Shown: piece after piece, positions 21,331-33,486 of the stretch
Layout: each line of letters opens with the position of its first letter
Numbering within the stretch: the stretch's first letter is position 1
Assembly: GCA_023105745.1 (NCBI GenBank)
Contig: JALGQZ010000013.1
Coordinates: forward strand, 27,948,105-28,012,104
Origin: Austropuccinia psidii
Taxonomy: Eukaryota > Basidiomycota > Pucciniomycetes > Pucciniales > Sphaerophragmiaceae
DNA: 64,000 nt
Reading direction: 5' to 3'
Translations under genes and position numbers: made by a program
The notes under the pieces: model-generated
What the model saw: the letters and a program-made list of their open reading frames with translations, nothing else
What the model was told of the DNA's origin: nothing
Databases searched by the model: none

Positions 21331-23287
21331 GTGGAATTAACTACCCAATCCAATCAAATGGATCTGGACCAGGACATTAAAGTCATAAATCCAAAGGACA
21401 AGATTTTCAGCCCACAGGAGAGGCACAAATGGAAGATGCCAGAGCTTCCACCAGTTCCCAAATTTCAGTCAGAACCTTTTACACTCTTATTGAGAGTCAA
21501 AAATCTGACATAACTGCTATTCCTGTTGTCAGACCTGAATCATTTCCAACAGGAAACAATAGAAATATACCAGTCTCAATACAAGAACTGGTTTATGGTG
21601 GCGAAGCAGAAGGAGTGGGAACTTCTTCCAAGTCTTTGGATAGGCACAATGAACTCATATACTCAAGTGAAGAAGTTCATGGTCCCAGAAAAGACAGAGG
21701 ATCTTCTGAGGGGCTATAAACCCATGTCTTGCAAAGGAAAAGTCCAAAAGATAAAAGCTTGGTTGAAAAACCATAGCATGTTTTCAGAGGACCAGAAGAA
21801 GAAGTTAGCCCAAGGAAAGGACAACAGCCCAGTGGAAGCTCCCTAAGCCTCAAAAAGTGCCAAACAAGGGAAAGAAAAACCCAAAGCAAAAGGCATAGGG
21901 AAAGGTAAATCCCAAGTGGAACAAGCCTTACCCACAGAACTACAGAATTCACAAGAAAGGGAAGACAGCCATGGACAATGTGTTCAATATGGCAAGGACT
22001 CTGATGGAATTCAAAAACAATGAGGAGGAAAGAATAAAGCAATACTTTCAAAAGAAGTGGACCTTGTAAAGCTTGTAAATCATTTTTAAATCTTGTAATA
22101 AAGATATTTTAGCAAAGTTAAACAATTCTGAGTATACCCAACAAATGTTGAGTAGAGAGATTTTACAAGTAAAAGACCAACAAAAAACCATTATTGGCCT
22201 TGAAAATGTTAATAAAGACAATATTTTTTCTTTGACACAAATTTGTGTAAGAATTGAGTCTAAAGTTACCTTACTCAATCAACCAGATGAAAACTCTGTT
22301 TTTTTTATTACTAAACAATTGAGATAATTAAGAATACAAGTCCAGAACTTGGAAAATTTAACTGGTCACAATGCAGCTCTTTTCCAAGAACAATTGGGAA
22401 AAAGTGATAAAGCAAGACTTGAATTTAAAGAAGATATTCAATAAAGTATTAATAATATATCAGTGGAAAATGAATTACCAAGATATTACATACTAATTCT
22501 TGACGAAAATGTGCTTAAATTGAACAATTATTTACATCATAAAATTTCAATTAATGCAGAAGTAGAGACTGCTTGTAATTTTAAACACATTCCGAGATTA
22601 GAGGAATGGTCAACCTTCAGTGGTGAAGGAGAATATAATCATATGGAATTTATGAAAACAATTGATATTTTCAAAAAAGACTTTAACATACCAGATGAAT
22701 ACATAAGTGCCAGATTACACTCATTGTTTACCAAATCAGCAAATAAATGGTATTAAAAAATGAGACAAGACCATGGTAAACATTATTGTACTTGGTGTAA
22801 AGAGCAATTTATTTCCAAATGGGAAAGTGATTCCTGGAGATTCAATATGGAAAATTCCTTTGAATAATCCATCTTTAATATTGAGAGGGACAGGCCCATG
22901 TCCTGGTTTTGTAAGCAGAAGTACAGATTAACTTCCCTTCATCCTGATATGTCTGAAACAATGATACATAAAAGGATATTAAGTAAGATTGGTGGTGACC
23001 TTGAGCATGCTATAAGAAGCATATGTATTAATCCTTTCTCTACAGAGGATTAAATCAATGCCATGGAAGACATAACAACCAGAACAAAAGTTGGAAGGAA
23101 TTGGTATAAACCCCCAATAGATAACAAGACTAGCGGGAAACCAATTTCAAAACCAAATAAACCACATGACAAAGCTCCTTTGAAATGTCATAAATGTGTA
23201 AGTACATCTTATTTGGACAATACTTGTCCAAAAAATACAAGAATAAATGAGATAGAAATTGAAAAAGAGGATGACACAAAAGAATGA
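21331..23287 (+). pseudogene. Gag region of the Gypsy element
   Basis: Broken frames cover a charged N-terminal part (21331-21846), a Gag core with WSTFSGEGEYNHMEFMKTID (about 22607-22756) and a knuckle CHKCVSTSYLDNTC (about 23190-23232). In that CX2CX4HX4C knuckle a Tyr stands in place of the His, so nucleic-acid binding through zinc is probably lost. A TAA (about 22754) cuts the core after KWY. Gag would form the particle and package the RNA. Confidence 0.8.
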
Positions 23288-23392
23288 AATGATGTATCTT
23301 TACATGAAAGTGACTCTTAGCCTTATGAAGAAGAAGAACTAACAGATAAACTTAGTATAGAAAACATTAATTTTTCCTTTGAGGCCACAGAA

Positions 23393-23896
23393 GTGCATAC
23401 TCACTTACCACAGTACAGTGATGAATGTATGGATCTCATACATGTGCAAGATGCTAAGATTCAGAAAACCAAACCTGCCAGAGGTAAATTTTATACAGCT
23501 GGATCATATTGTATCACTATTATTGTGATAAACAACAAAGAATTCAAGATACATCTTTACTCTGGTGCTTTTTGCACTTTTGTTGCAAAATATTATCTTG
23601 GAATTATATATAACAATTGGAAAGAAAAGTTAATGCCAATTGAAAGTATAAAATTCAGCAGTGCTAGCCAAGATATGCAGCCTTTAGGCATTCTTGAAGC
23701 AGAAATTATATTAACTCATCCTGAAGGAATTATCAGATTGAAAGTTGAATTTTTTGTAATGAATAATTGTATGTCACAACACTTTATAGTTGGAAATGAT
23801 TGTCTTAACATTTATGGTATTTATATTAATAATCATAAAGACATATATTTCACTATAGGGGAAAATAAAAGGCATAAATTTTCTTTACCTCTATAA
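23393..23896 (+). pseudogene. Aspartic protease region of the Gypsy element
   Basis: A 167-codon frame has the retropepsin layout. The active-site D-S/T-G-A reads YSGA (LYSGAFCTFV), so the catalytic Asp is replaced by Tyr. The later FIVGNDCLNIYGI block is still readable. The enzyme would process Gag-Pol; this copy could not. Confidence 0.8.
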
Positions 23897-24100
23897 AAAG
23901 TAGAAATAACTGTCATTAGACAAGTAAAGAATGTTAATAACAACATATTTGTGTCAGAAAAATTAATTGAAGCACAAATTAACCCTGAATTAACATTAAA
24001 AATGAAGGAAGAGCTTATTGAAATTTTATTTCAATAGAAAGAAGCCTTTTCTTCTGATAATGAACCACTTGGAGCAATAAAAGGCCATGAAGTGTAAATT

Positions 24101-24904
24101 ATGCTTAATGTGGAAAGACCTTACCCTCCACTATTAAGAAGACCAGCTTACCCAGCTAGCCCTAGAGCTATAGAAGAATTGGAAACTCATATTGATGAGC
24201 TTATGAAACTGGTAGTTCTTAAAAAAGTTGGGCACAATGAAGAAGTAAAAGTCACAACTCCTGTAATCATTACTTGGCATAATGATAAATCAAAGATGGT
24301 TGGTGATTTTAGAGCATCAAATACCTACACTATTCCAGATAGGTATCCAATCCCTAGAATCCATGAGACTTTGACTCAATTATCCAAGGAAAAATTCATC
24401 AATTCTATGGATTCCCTTGAAGTTTTTCATCAGAATGTTTTGACACCTCATGCTAGGAAATTATTGAGAATAATTGTTCATTGTGGTATTTATGAATACT
24501 TGAGAATGCCTTTTGGTATCAAAAATTAACCCTCTCATTATCAAAGAATGATGTATACCATTTTCCCACATGAATTATTGGAGGGATGGTTGATCATTTA
24601 TATTGATGACATTATCATTTTTTCAGAAGCTTGGAAATTGCATTTAGAGAGACTTTCATTATTACTTAAGAAGATTCTTCAAGTGAACATGAAAATATCT
24701 CTTAAAAAATGTAATTTTGGGTTTCATGAGTTGAAATCTCTAGGACATGTAGTCTCAGGACTGAGCCTTGGTGTTGATAAAAACAAATTGGCTGAATTTT
24801 TACTGGAACAAACTCCCCAGAACAAAAAAGAAATGATTTCTTTATTAGGGTCTGCCAGTTATTACAGGCAACACCTTAAATATTTTGCAATCCTTGCCAA
24901 ATAA
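24101..24904 (+). pseudogene. Reverse transcriptase region of the Gypsy element
   Basis: Readable blocks are RPAYPASPRA, MVGDFRASNTYTIPDRYPIP, LRMPFGIKN and the catalytic YIDDI near 24600, which is intact. A TAA at about 24527 splits the frame after KN, and a TAA at about 24902 ends it before RNase H. The DFRA motif shows Ser where Leu is usual. Confidence 0.88.
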
Positions 24905-25780
24905 TTGTACAGAATTTGTGATCAACAAACTGTCTTTGAGATGACACAGGAAAGAATTGAAGCATATGAAAAAATCAAGTATGCCTTGACTAATTCACCA
25001 TTATTATTGATTCCAGATTGTAAACTTCCTTTCAAGCTGTATATTGATGTATGTGGTGAAGGCCTAGGTGCAGCTCTGCATCAAGTTCAAATTGTCAATG
25101 ACAAGCCTTATGAAGGTCCTATTTGTTTTATCTCAAGACACATTAATCCTACTGAGGCCAGATATGGAGCTAGCCAAATGGAGTGCCTTTGCCTTGTTTG
25201 GGCTCTGGAAAAACTTCATTATTATATTGATGGTAGTTTGTTTGAATTAATTACTGATTTCAATGCAGTAAAATCACTTCCCAACATGAAGACTCCTAAC
25301 AGACACATGTTAAGATGGCAGATTGCTATTCAGGAGTATAGAGGCAATATTACCATAGTAAATAAATCTGTAAATATTCACAAGAATTATGATGGCTTGA
25401 GTAGATGGGAATTACCCAATACACTTGACAATCCTGCCTATGTTCCTAAAAGTGCAGAACCTCAAATTCCAATTGAAGGAATTAATATCACAGATGTGGG
25501 GACAGAATTCTTTGAAGAAGTTAGAGAAAGCTATAAGCAAGATAAGAATTTTCATATTATTACTGCTCTACTTGACAAAGATTTCAAAGATGAAGCTTTG
25601 GCTAATTCTCTGGATGATATTTGGAAAACATCTTATGATAATGGGATATTCCATTTGTTTGATGGTATACTATATCATAGATCTAAACACACATGTGTCA
25701 TGGTCCTATGTAGTATAATGTTTATCAACACCATACTATTAGAATGCCATGAGAACATTCATTCTGGACATCTGTCTTAA
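24905..25780 (+). pseudogene. RNase H region of the Gypsy element
   Basis: A 291-codon frame follows the RT stop. It contains [38 protein letters not shown] and a [13 protein letters not shown] block, giving the Asp, Glu and Asp of RNase H. It runs into the His pair of the integrase zinc-binding region ([11 protein letters not shown]) before a TAA at 25778-25780. Confidence 0.85.
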
Positions 25781-26690
25781 TACATAATAATGGAAATAAT
25801 TAAGACATGTGCCTGGTGGCCATCTTGGAGAAAAGATGGCATTGAGTACTTTCATAGTTGTGATAGAGGCCAGAAAGCCAATAAAGCTGCTGGTAAAAGA
25901 TTTTGTTCAATTATTCATATCCAAGAACCAAGTACCCCATGGGAAGTGGTTCATATGGATTTGTTTACTGCTTTACCACATGGAGGTGATAAAAGTGACA
26001 ATGCATGTCTTGTTATTGTAGACAGATATAGAAAGACTGCTATATTTTTACCATGTCATAAAGCTGACACATCTATTGATAAAGCTCTTTTAGTTTGGAA
26101 TAAATTTATATCTCAGACTGGTGTCTTTAAAAATATAATTAGTGATAGAGACCCAAAACTTCAATAAGCCTCATGGACAAACTAACATATGCTTTTTGGT
26201 ACAAAGCTATCATTCTCAACAGCTTACCATCAAAAAACAGATTGATTAGCATAAACAATTATTCAGACACTTTAGGATATGATAAGAATATTTTGTGTTT
26301 ATTTCCTGTGCCTTAAAGATTCTGATGGTCACTTATACCAGAATTGGAATTAGCCTGCAAGACTTCCATCCATGCTTCAACAGGAAAAACTCCTGAAATG
26401 TTAGAACAAGGATGAAACCCTAAGCTTCCAGTTGATAATTTGAAGAAAGACTTAGTTTATATTCATTAAACTTCTTTGAGCTTTAAGTTTCTGCTTGAAA
26501 AAGTAAAACAGAATTCTAATCACAGCATGAATGATGATTATGAATATGCTAAGCAGAAATTGGATCAAAGCTATAAGACTCCAGTAATCAAAGTAGGGGA
26601 TTTAATATTGGTTTCAAATTTGAAAGTTAATAATATTAAAGTTCAAAAAGGAATTGAAATATTCCTTTTGAAGACTATTTATTATTAAAA
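25741..26690 (+). pseudogene. Integrase region of the Gypsy element
   Basis: The HHCC region ([11 protein letters not shown] ... HSCDRGQKAN) has lost its last Cys (CDRG). The DDE core keeps the first Asp (VVHMDLFTALP) and the second (ISDRDPK). A stop follows at about 26165 and the third acidic residue lies in broken sequence. A later frame (26476-26688) matches the C-terminal part with VGDLILVSNL. Confidence 0.82.
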
Positions 26691-26885
26691 CCCTTCATGG
26701 GACAAATTCAGTACAAGTAGAACTAACAGGAGAATTTAAAAATAAACATCCAAGCATTGTACTTCAAGTGATAAGTAAATATTCCTTTTTAGAAATAAAT
26801 CAGCCTTAGAAATATCACCATTTGATAAAATTGAATAAAAAAAGATACTGAAATTCTTCAAAGAAAGAAGACTTAGGGGGAAAAT

Positions 26886-27003
26886 GAAAGAGGATACTTA
26901 GTTAAATACGGAAACCCACAACATAAAGATGATTGGCTTTCAGAAAGTAAAATATCTGATTCTCAAAGGTTTCTCAGAAGATTCAAACATGATAGAACAC
27001 CAA
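26886..27003 (+). pseudogene. Relic chromodomain of the Gypsy element
   Basis: One frame reads GYLVKYGNP, DDWLSES and RFLRRFKHDR, the pattern of the C-terminal chromodomain used by many Ty3/Gypsy elements to find chromatin. It is too short for an ORF list, but its order after the integrase supports it. Confidence 0.7.
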
Positions 27004-27148
27004 TTCCTCAATTAGAATCTAATTTGTGTGATTTACATACTATAAAGTATTAGTAGAGAGGTTGGACAATGGATTATACCCCCCAACTCAATTGGGGCTA
27101 TACTATTCAATTAAAAATCATAATACAACTTTTTTTGGTGGTAGGGAA

Positions 27149-29328
27149 TGTGAGCCTGTGAGGTATGTATGACATACCCATAAGTCCAAAAATCACTTTT
27201 TATAATTTTCATTTAGCCAGAAACAGAATTATAAAACAACTTTCAAAAAATCACAAAAAATAAGTATGAATTTATTTTTGATAAACAAAATTATAAATAT
27301 TATATCATTTTTGAATTCTACAACATAAATTACCAAGAGTAGACCCATAGGGTGTTATACCCAAAAATGATTATTGTTTATGTTATTAGAAGATTTAAGA
27401 ATCTCACAGTAAAATTTCAACTTTTTTTAATATTTTTTGAAAATTGTTAAATTTAAGCTTAAATAAGCTTAAATTTAAAGTTTCATAAGGTTTATTTAAA
27501 CATACCAAAATTTAAGTTAAAATTGAGGTGTTGCATATATTTACTGAATTGGCTAAGGATTTTTCATACAGGATGTAAATCCTGTGTGGGCTAAATTTAA
27601 AAGGGTTTAAGGCCATAGTATGGCTTTAAATAAATAAAAGGGCAAAATCCACGCAAAAAGGTGGGACAAAGGGAAAAAGACCAAACAGAGCTGGGGTACT
27701 CAGCTTTTTGGATCTGCAAAGATTAAATTAAGGGTTTTCACCTTTATTGGAGGATTTTAAACCTTATTTAAAATTTAAGATTAGACTTTTATTGAACCTT
27801 AAAGTTTAAACTGGTTTTATCCCAATTTAGATAGGAATTTTAACCTGCCAAAGGGTAAATCCCAATATGCAAGCTTGAGATTAAGGTCTTAAGAACTTTC
27901 AAAGCTTAATTAAGCTTGAAAATCTTAAACTTAAAACTTTGAAGTTAAAATCATTAAAACCTTATCAAAAGTTGAGTTTTGGTGTGTATTGCTATTTTAT
28001 GTGGAAAAATAGCAATAACCTCAAAAATTCATTAAGAATCCAATCCTTAATGGATTTTCCTGAAATTTTCACACAGCTTACAGTTTAATGTTATTTGTGT
28101 ATACATTAAATTTTGAGTATCCTTTATAAACAGTTTTTATTGGTAATTATCCTGGAAATTTGATCTTTCAATCATACTTAAAGAAAATTAAGATTTCTTT
28201 AAAAATTAATTAAAAATTGAGTTTAAGAGATTTTTGCTTGGAACTGAATTTTTAAGTTGTTTGTGTGATTAAATTTATTATAAATAAGTTCATTATATAT
28301 TAAATCTTAAAATAATCAACCCAAATGAGGATTAAAGTTACTTGGAGTTAAGAATAACATTGGTAACTTCAAATTGGAATTAAAAAGAAGTTACCTTAAG
28401 TTAAAAAACTTATTTTTAAGAATGTCTTTTCATTTTTGAACTTAGAATTCCCTCTAGATCAATTATCAATCATGAGAGATACTCTGCAGACATAAAAAGA
28501 GTCTATTCATCACTGTTTTTGTCCATCATTCATTATCAATCCAATCACATTAGACCCTTAAACAGGTAAAACTTTATGACATATAAAATCTTATTATTAA
28601 ATTAATTCTTAAGTGATTTTATTCTTTATTAATCTTAAATTAAATAATTGAAATCATAGAATTCAGATTATTATTTTAATTACCAATAATAAATTTTATT
28701 TTATAAAATTATCATCTTAAATATCTTTTAAAATCCACAAATTCCTCTTAAAAACTCTTTAAGTATAATTTTGATTATGAAAAGTTGTTTTATCTTTAAA
28801 ATATTGATTTTTTGGAATTTTTTTACCTATAATAATTATCTAATATAATAACTTTTGTATTTCACTTGTTGTATTAAATATATATTATAAGTAAGTTTCT
28901 CTCTAAAGTTATATATTTTTTTAATCTATTATTAATTTTTTTTATATAGAATTTTTCAATAAGAATTATTTCTGCACAGTGTGTGTGATAATTCTTTTTA
29001 AATCATATTTATATTATTTATAAGTGGTTAAATATTCATATTTTCCATGTGTAATTGTCTCATTAAGAGCTTTACACTTCTTATTTTTATAATTGTCAGT
29101 GACTATAACAATAATAGAATAATTATAGTTTATTATGATTATTAAGATTATTTTTATCATTAAATTATTTAATAATAATTAAATTTCTTTTTTTTAATAT
29201 AATTATTTTCAATAATTATATATATTTTTGGTTATAATATTTTATTATATTATAATTTTCTACTGAGGAAATTTGTGGTATTCTTGATATTGCTACTATT
29301 ATCAAGAGTTTCATAGGAAAACCTTACA
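27149..29328 (+). repeat. 3' LTR (2180 bp)
   Basis: The uninterrupted LTR copy. It starts TGTGAGCCTGTGAGGTATG, ends ACCTTACA, and is followed by ATAAA. It preserves the empty site of the TRIM-like insertion found in the other LTR. Confidence 0.92.
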
Positions 29329-29333
29329 ATAAA

Positions 29334-30708
29334 TCACTCCAATTCTTCACAATTCTCAAGATGTTTTCACTGTATTTTGATAAAATTCCCAAGATTCAAG
29401 GGGATCAAGAATATTATTAAGACCCACTTGAATGAAAAAATATCTTTGAAAGATCTCAAGGGTCCAAAAATAAAAATAAAAATGAAAATGAAAATAAAAA
29501 TAAAAAATAAAAATAAATATAAATATATTATTATTATTTATGATCAATTTCTTTACTCAAAAAAAAAAAAATAATATTGAATTTTTTTAATATTTTTTTT
29601 ATTTTTCAACTTTAATTAAGTATTTAATTTTAATTCTGTTATTAAATTTTATTTCTCATATTAAAACTCTTATAAAAACCATTAAGAATTTATCAATATT
29701 TATTTATTTAATTCCCTCTTATATATATATATATATATATTAAATATATATGTTTTTTTTAAAAAAAAAAATATATATCAAAAAATTAGAAAATATATAT
29801 TTTTTATTTATTTATCCTTTTATTAGGTTATTTAAAGCTTAAGAAAAAATTCTATTAAAATTTTTTTCAGACCCAAAATCCTAAAGTAAAAAAAAAAATC
29901 CATAGTTTTTAAATCTTAAATATTATTATTATATTAAATCTCAATAACCTTTAATCTTATTTTTTTTGTTAAAATTCTTTTTTTTTTTTTTTTGAAAATT
30001 TGAAATTTATGTTTTCAAAAAAAATAAAATAAAAATAATAAACAAATTTTAAAATTTTAATCTTTAAATAAATAATAATAATATTTATTTTTTTGAATTA
30101 AAATAAAATTTAAATTTATTTATTTATTTTTTTTTAAAAAAAAAAAATCATTAAATTATTATTAAATTCTAAATAAATTTATAGTTTTATTTATTTATTT
30201 TTTTTATTTTTTAAATCAAATTTTATGATTTATTATTAAAAAAAAAAAAAAAAAAATTCATTTCAAAAAAAAAAAAAAAAATTATTTTAATTTTCTTCAA
30301 TTTTTATTTATTTATTTATTTTTCAAGACAAAAAAGAAAACAATATAATTATGAACCTCTTTTTTATTTTAATTTAATTTTAATGTAAAATTAATTTTTA
30401 ATTTTATTTTATTTAATTTTATAAGTCTAAATTATTGAACTTTAAGTTTATTATTAACAATTTTAAGATTAATCTTTTTAATAATATAATTATTAAATCA
30501 TATTAATTACTTAAAAAAAAAAAAAAAAAAAAATATGAATAATTTTTATAATTAAGAATTTTTTTTTTTTTTTTTTCTAATTTAATTAAAATTATTATTA
30601 TTATTATTTTTACAAAAAAACTCTTTTAATTATTTAATTTTTTTTTTATAATTTTTTTTTTAAATTTTTTTTTCTATTAGATTAAAATTAAAATTGATTC
30701 ATTTATGA

Positions 30709-30744
<36 letters not shown>

Positions 30745-33439
30745 AAAATTATTTTTATAAATAAATCTTAAATAATTTAATTAATTAAACATCAAATTTT
30801 ATCATATATTTTTCTTATATTAATATAAAAATTCAAAATAAACACAAAAACAAAAAATTAAAAATATATTTTTATTTCTACTATATTTTATATTATTTTT
30901 TTTGGATTTTCCTTATTAAATTAAATAAATAATCTATATATATATATTCTTATTTTTGTTAATTTATTGCAAAATTATAATTTTTTATCTATCTATCTGT
31001 TATATATATATATATATTTGTATTGATTTTAATCATTTATTTTTAATTATGATTAATCTAGTTATTAAACAGATAAAATAAAAAACTTATCAATTTATTT
31101 CAATTTTATAATTATAAATTTAAAATTTAAATTTATTTTTTTCATTTTTTTTTTTTTTTTTTTTGCAACTAATTTATTTATTTTTTGAATAAAAAAAAAA
31201 TAAACTATTAAATAATTCAATTTTTTATTATTTTTATGTTTTTTTCAAAAAAAAAAAATAGAAAAAAAATACAAATAAAAATTTTAATTTTTAAGTTTCT
31301 TTTTTTCTTATTTTTCAAATTTTAATTGATATATATATATATATATGATTTTAATTCAAATATATATATATATATATAAATTTATTTATTTATATATGAA
31401 TTAAATCATAAATAATGTAAACATAAATATAAACTATTATTATTATTTTCTTTATTTTCAATATTTTAATCAAAAAATATTGAGCTAATTAAATTCTTAA
31501 TTAAGATTATGATCCTTATTATTCTTTTTTTCAAAAATGGTTTTTTAATAATTTTAAGAATTTGCTTTTTTTTATTTTTTTTCTTTTAAAACTGATTAAT
31601 TTAGTATTTTGATATATGTAATAGATATATATATATATATATTTACTTATTATTCCTATTTTTTTTTTGATAACGAGATTTTGTAATCATAATTTTTAAA
31701 TTATTATTACCTCAAATGAAATTCAATTTAATTATAACTTTACTGAACTTAATGAGCTTATATGATTAATTATACATCTGGATTTTTTTTCATTATAAGT
31801 TCATGTATTTTGATTAATAATATATATTTTATATTTTTGATTTGAAATTAATTTTAGGATTATTTTATTTTAATTTATTTTTTCAAAAAAATTTAAAAAA
31901 AATATCAATTTAAAAATTATAATTTTTTCCTTAAAATAAATTTTGAAAAATGAAATAATTCTTCATAAATTTATTGGTTTAATTAAAAAAAGTAATTAAG
32001 TTTATAAATTCATAAAATTTGATATAGCATATTACCTTAAAAATTGAATTTTTTCAATAAATAAAAAGATCTATTTAAAATTATGAGTTAAATATATAGA
32101 TTTGAGTGTATAAAATAAGATTTTTATGGGTTCACTTTTATATTTTTTAGCTATGGATTTGAATAGTTAGGCTTATTTAATTGAAAATTTATATATTTAA
32201 AAGATATGAGGAATATGTTTAACTAGCAGTAATAGATTTAAAAAATTTTGAATTATTTTGAAAATATAATATAATTTAATCTTTGAAGAATATTTCATAT
32301 TACTAAAGAGGTAAGAAATCTTTGATAAATTTCTACAAAAAAAAACATATTAAGATACCAAAAATTAATATTTGTGTGCAAAAATTTCTACATTATTTAA
32401 TATCCATCAGTTTAATTATTAAAAAATAAATTTATATTTTTTTTTCCTCCTTAATAAAATTTACAAAACACCTAATTTAATTAAAATTACAATAATTTTA
32501 AAATGATATTGTGGAAAATGTTCTTTTCAAAAGTATGCATGAGCAAAAAGTATGTACTAGCATAAACGCATACAAAAGTGAGTACAATGTACCATCTTAA
32601 TTTGAATTTATTTATTTATTTTTAAAAAATTAAAATAATATTGATAATATTAGTTTTAAAGAAATAAAGATAAAAACTTTCAAGACCATAAAATTCAATG
32701 CAATAATTTCCTTTTGTTTTTGTTTTTTTTTTGGAAAGGAAAAATCTCAAGTTGAGAAGTGTTAGTGTAAGTTTTTCAAATTGAATAAGTTTTAATATCT
32801 TTTAGCATAAATTATTTTTTTTTAATTCCAATTTATTGACTTTTTACTGTAATTGATGAATGATTTGCTCTATCTTGCGTCCCAATATGTATTGTAAAAT
32901 GTGACTAGTAGAAGATAAATTGCAGATTTGGCCTGCCAGATTGACGGAAAGTTTTGAAGTTCAATATTGAAAATAAACTAATTTAGTTGAATTTTTTTGT
33001 TTAAAGTGACATAATTTTTTTATTTGATGAGCTTTTAGTGGATTGACTGACTGACTGACTGACTGACTGATTGAGACAATGATGATTTGAGGATGAGTAA
33101 ATATTAATTATTTTAAACCATAAAAACTCATTTCTGAGTCAGTTATTGATTTTAATAATTAGCACTCACTCGCTCGCTTGTGATCCAAAAAATTAATTTA
33201 AATTTAAATTTTTTTGTTAATCGGAAAAAGAAAAAATTAAAATTTTAATTTAATTTAAATTTTTAAAAATTTTTAAATTTAAAATTTAAAATTTCAAATT
33301 TCAATTTTTAATTTTTAAATTTTAAAAAACTTTTTAAAAAATTTCAATCGATTTAAATTTAAATTTTTCCAAATTAAATTAAAATCTTTTTAAATAACAA
33401 AAAAATAAAAAATTACTCTATTTATCGAATTTCGATCCC
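29334..33439. other. AT-rich intergenic spacer with simple repeats
   Basis: No gene is visible in 4.1 kb. It holds A/T homopolymers up to about 30 bases, TA runs near 29720, 30990, 31330 and 31625, and AAAAT-type repeats near 29470-29520. A GACT microsatellite lies at about 33042-33071. The last 250 bp consist largely of AAATTTAAATTT-type inverted AT sequence before the nucleoporin gene. Confidence 0.7.
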
Positions 33440-33486
33440 AAAATTCCTTAAAAATTCCTTAAAAAATCCTCAAAAATTCCTTAAAA
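33440..33486 (+). promoter_or_regulatory. ATTCCTTAAAA repeats directly before the nucleoporin ATG
   Basis: Four imperfect copies of ATTCCTTAAAA/ATCCTCAAAA end at the start codon. They probably form the 5' untranslated leader. The purine -3 position (AAAATG) fits a fungal start context. Confidence 0.45.

Larger units (their letters stand above)
17974..29328 (+). mobile_element. Ty3/Gypsy LTR retrotransposon with relic chromodomain, full length but dead
   Basis: The element has two LTRs that start TGTGAGCCTGTGAGG and end CTACA or TTACA, and is flanked by the 5-bp target duplication ATAAA (17969-17973 and 29329-29333). Total length is 11,355 bp including a nested insertion. Internal order is gag, Cys-His knuckle, protease, reverse transcriptase, RNase H, integrase and a C-terminal chromodomain relic, the order of Ty3/Gypsy elements. 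A purine-rich tract (GGTGGTAGGGAA, 27137-27148) abuts the 3' LTR. Many stops and small indels interrupt the coding region, and the LTRs have diverged, so it is an old copy. I recognise the polyprotein as an abundant A. psidii family. Confidence 0.92.

Noticed and set aside
29356..29574. Two opposite ORFs rich in Lys/Ile or Phe/Tyr
   Set aside because: They are readings of AAAAT-type simple sequence next to the Gypsy target duplication.
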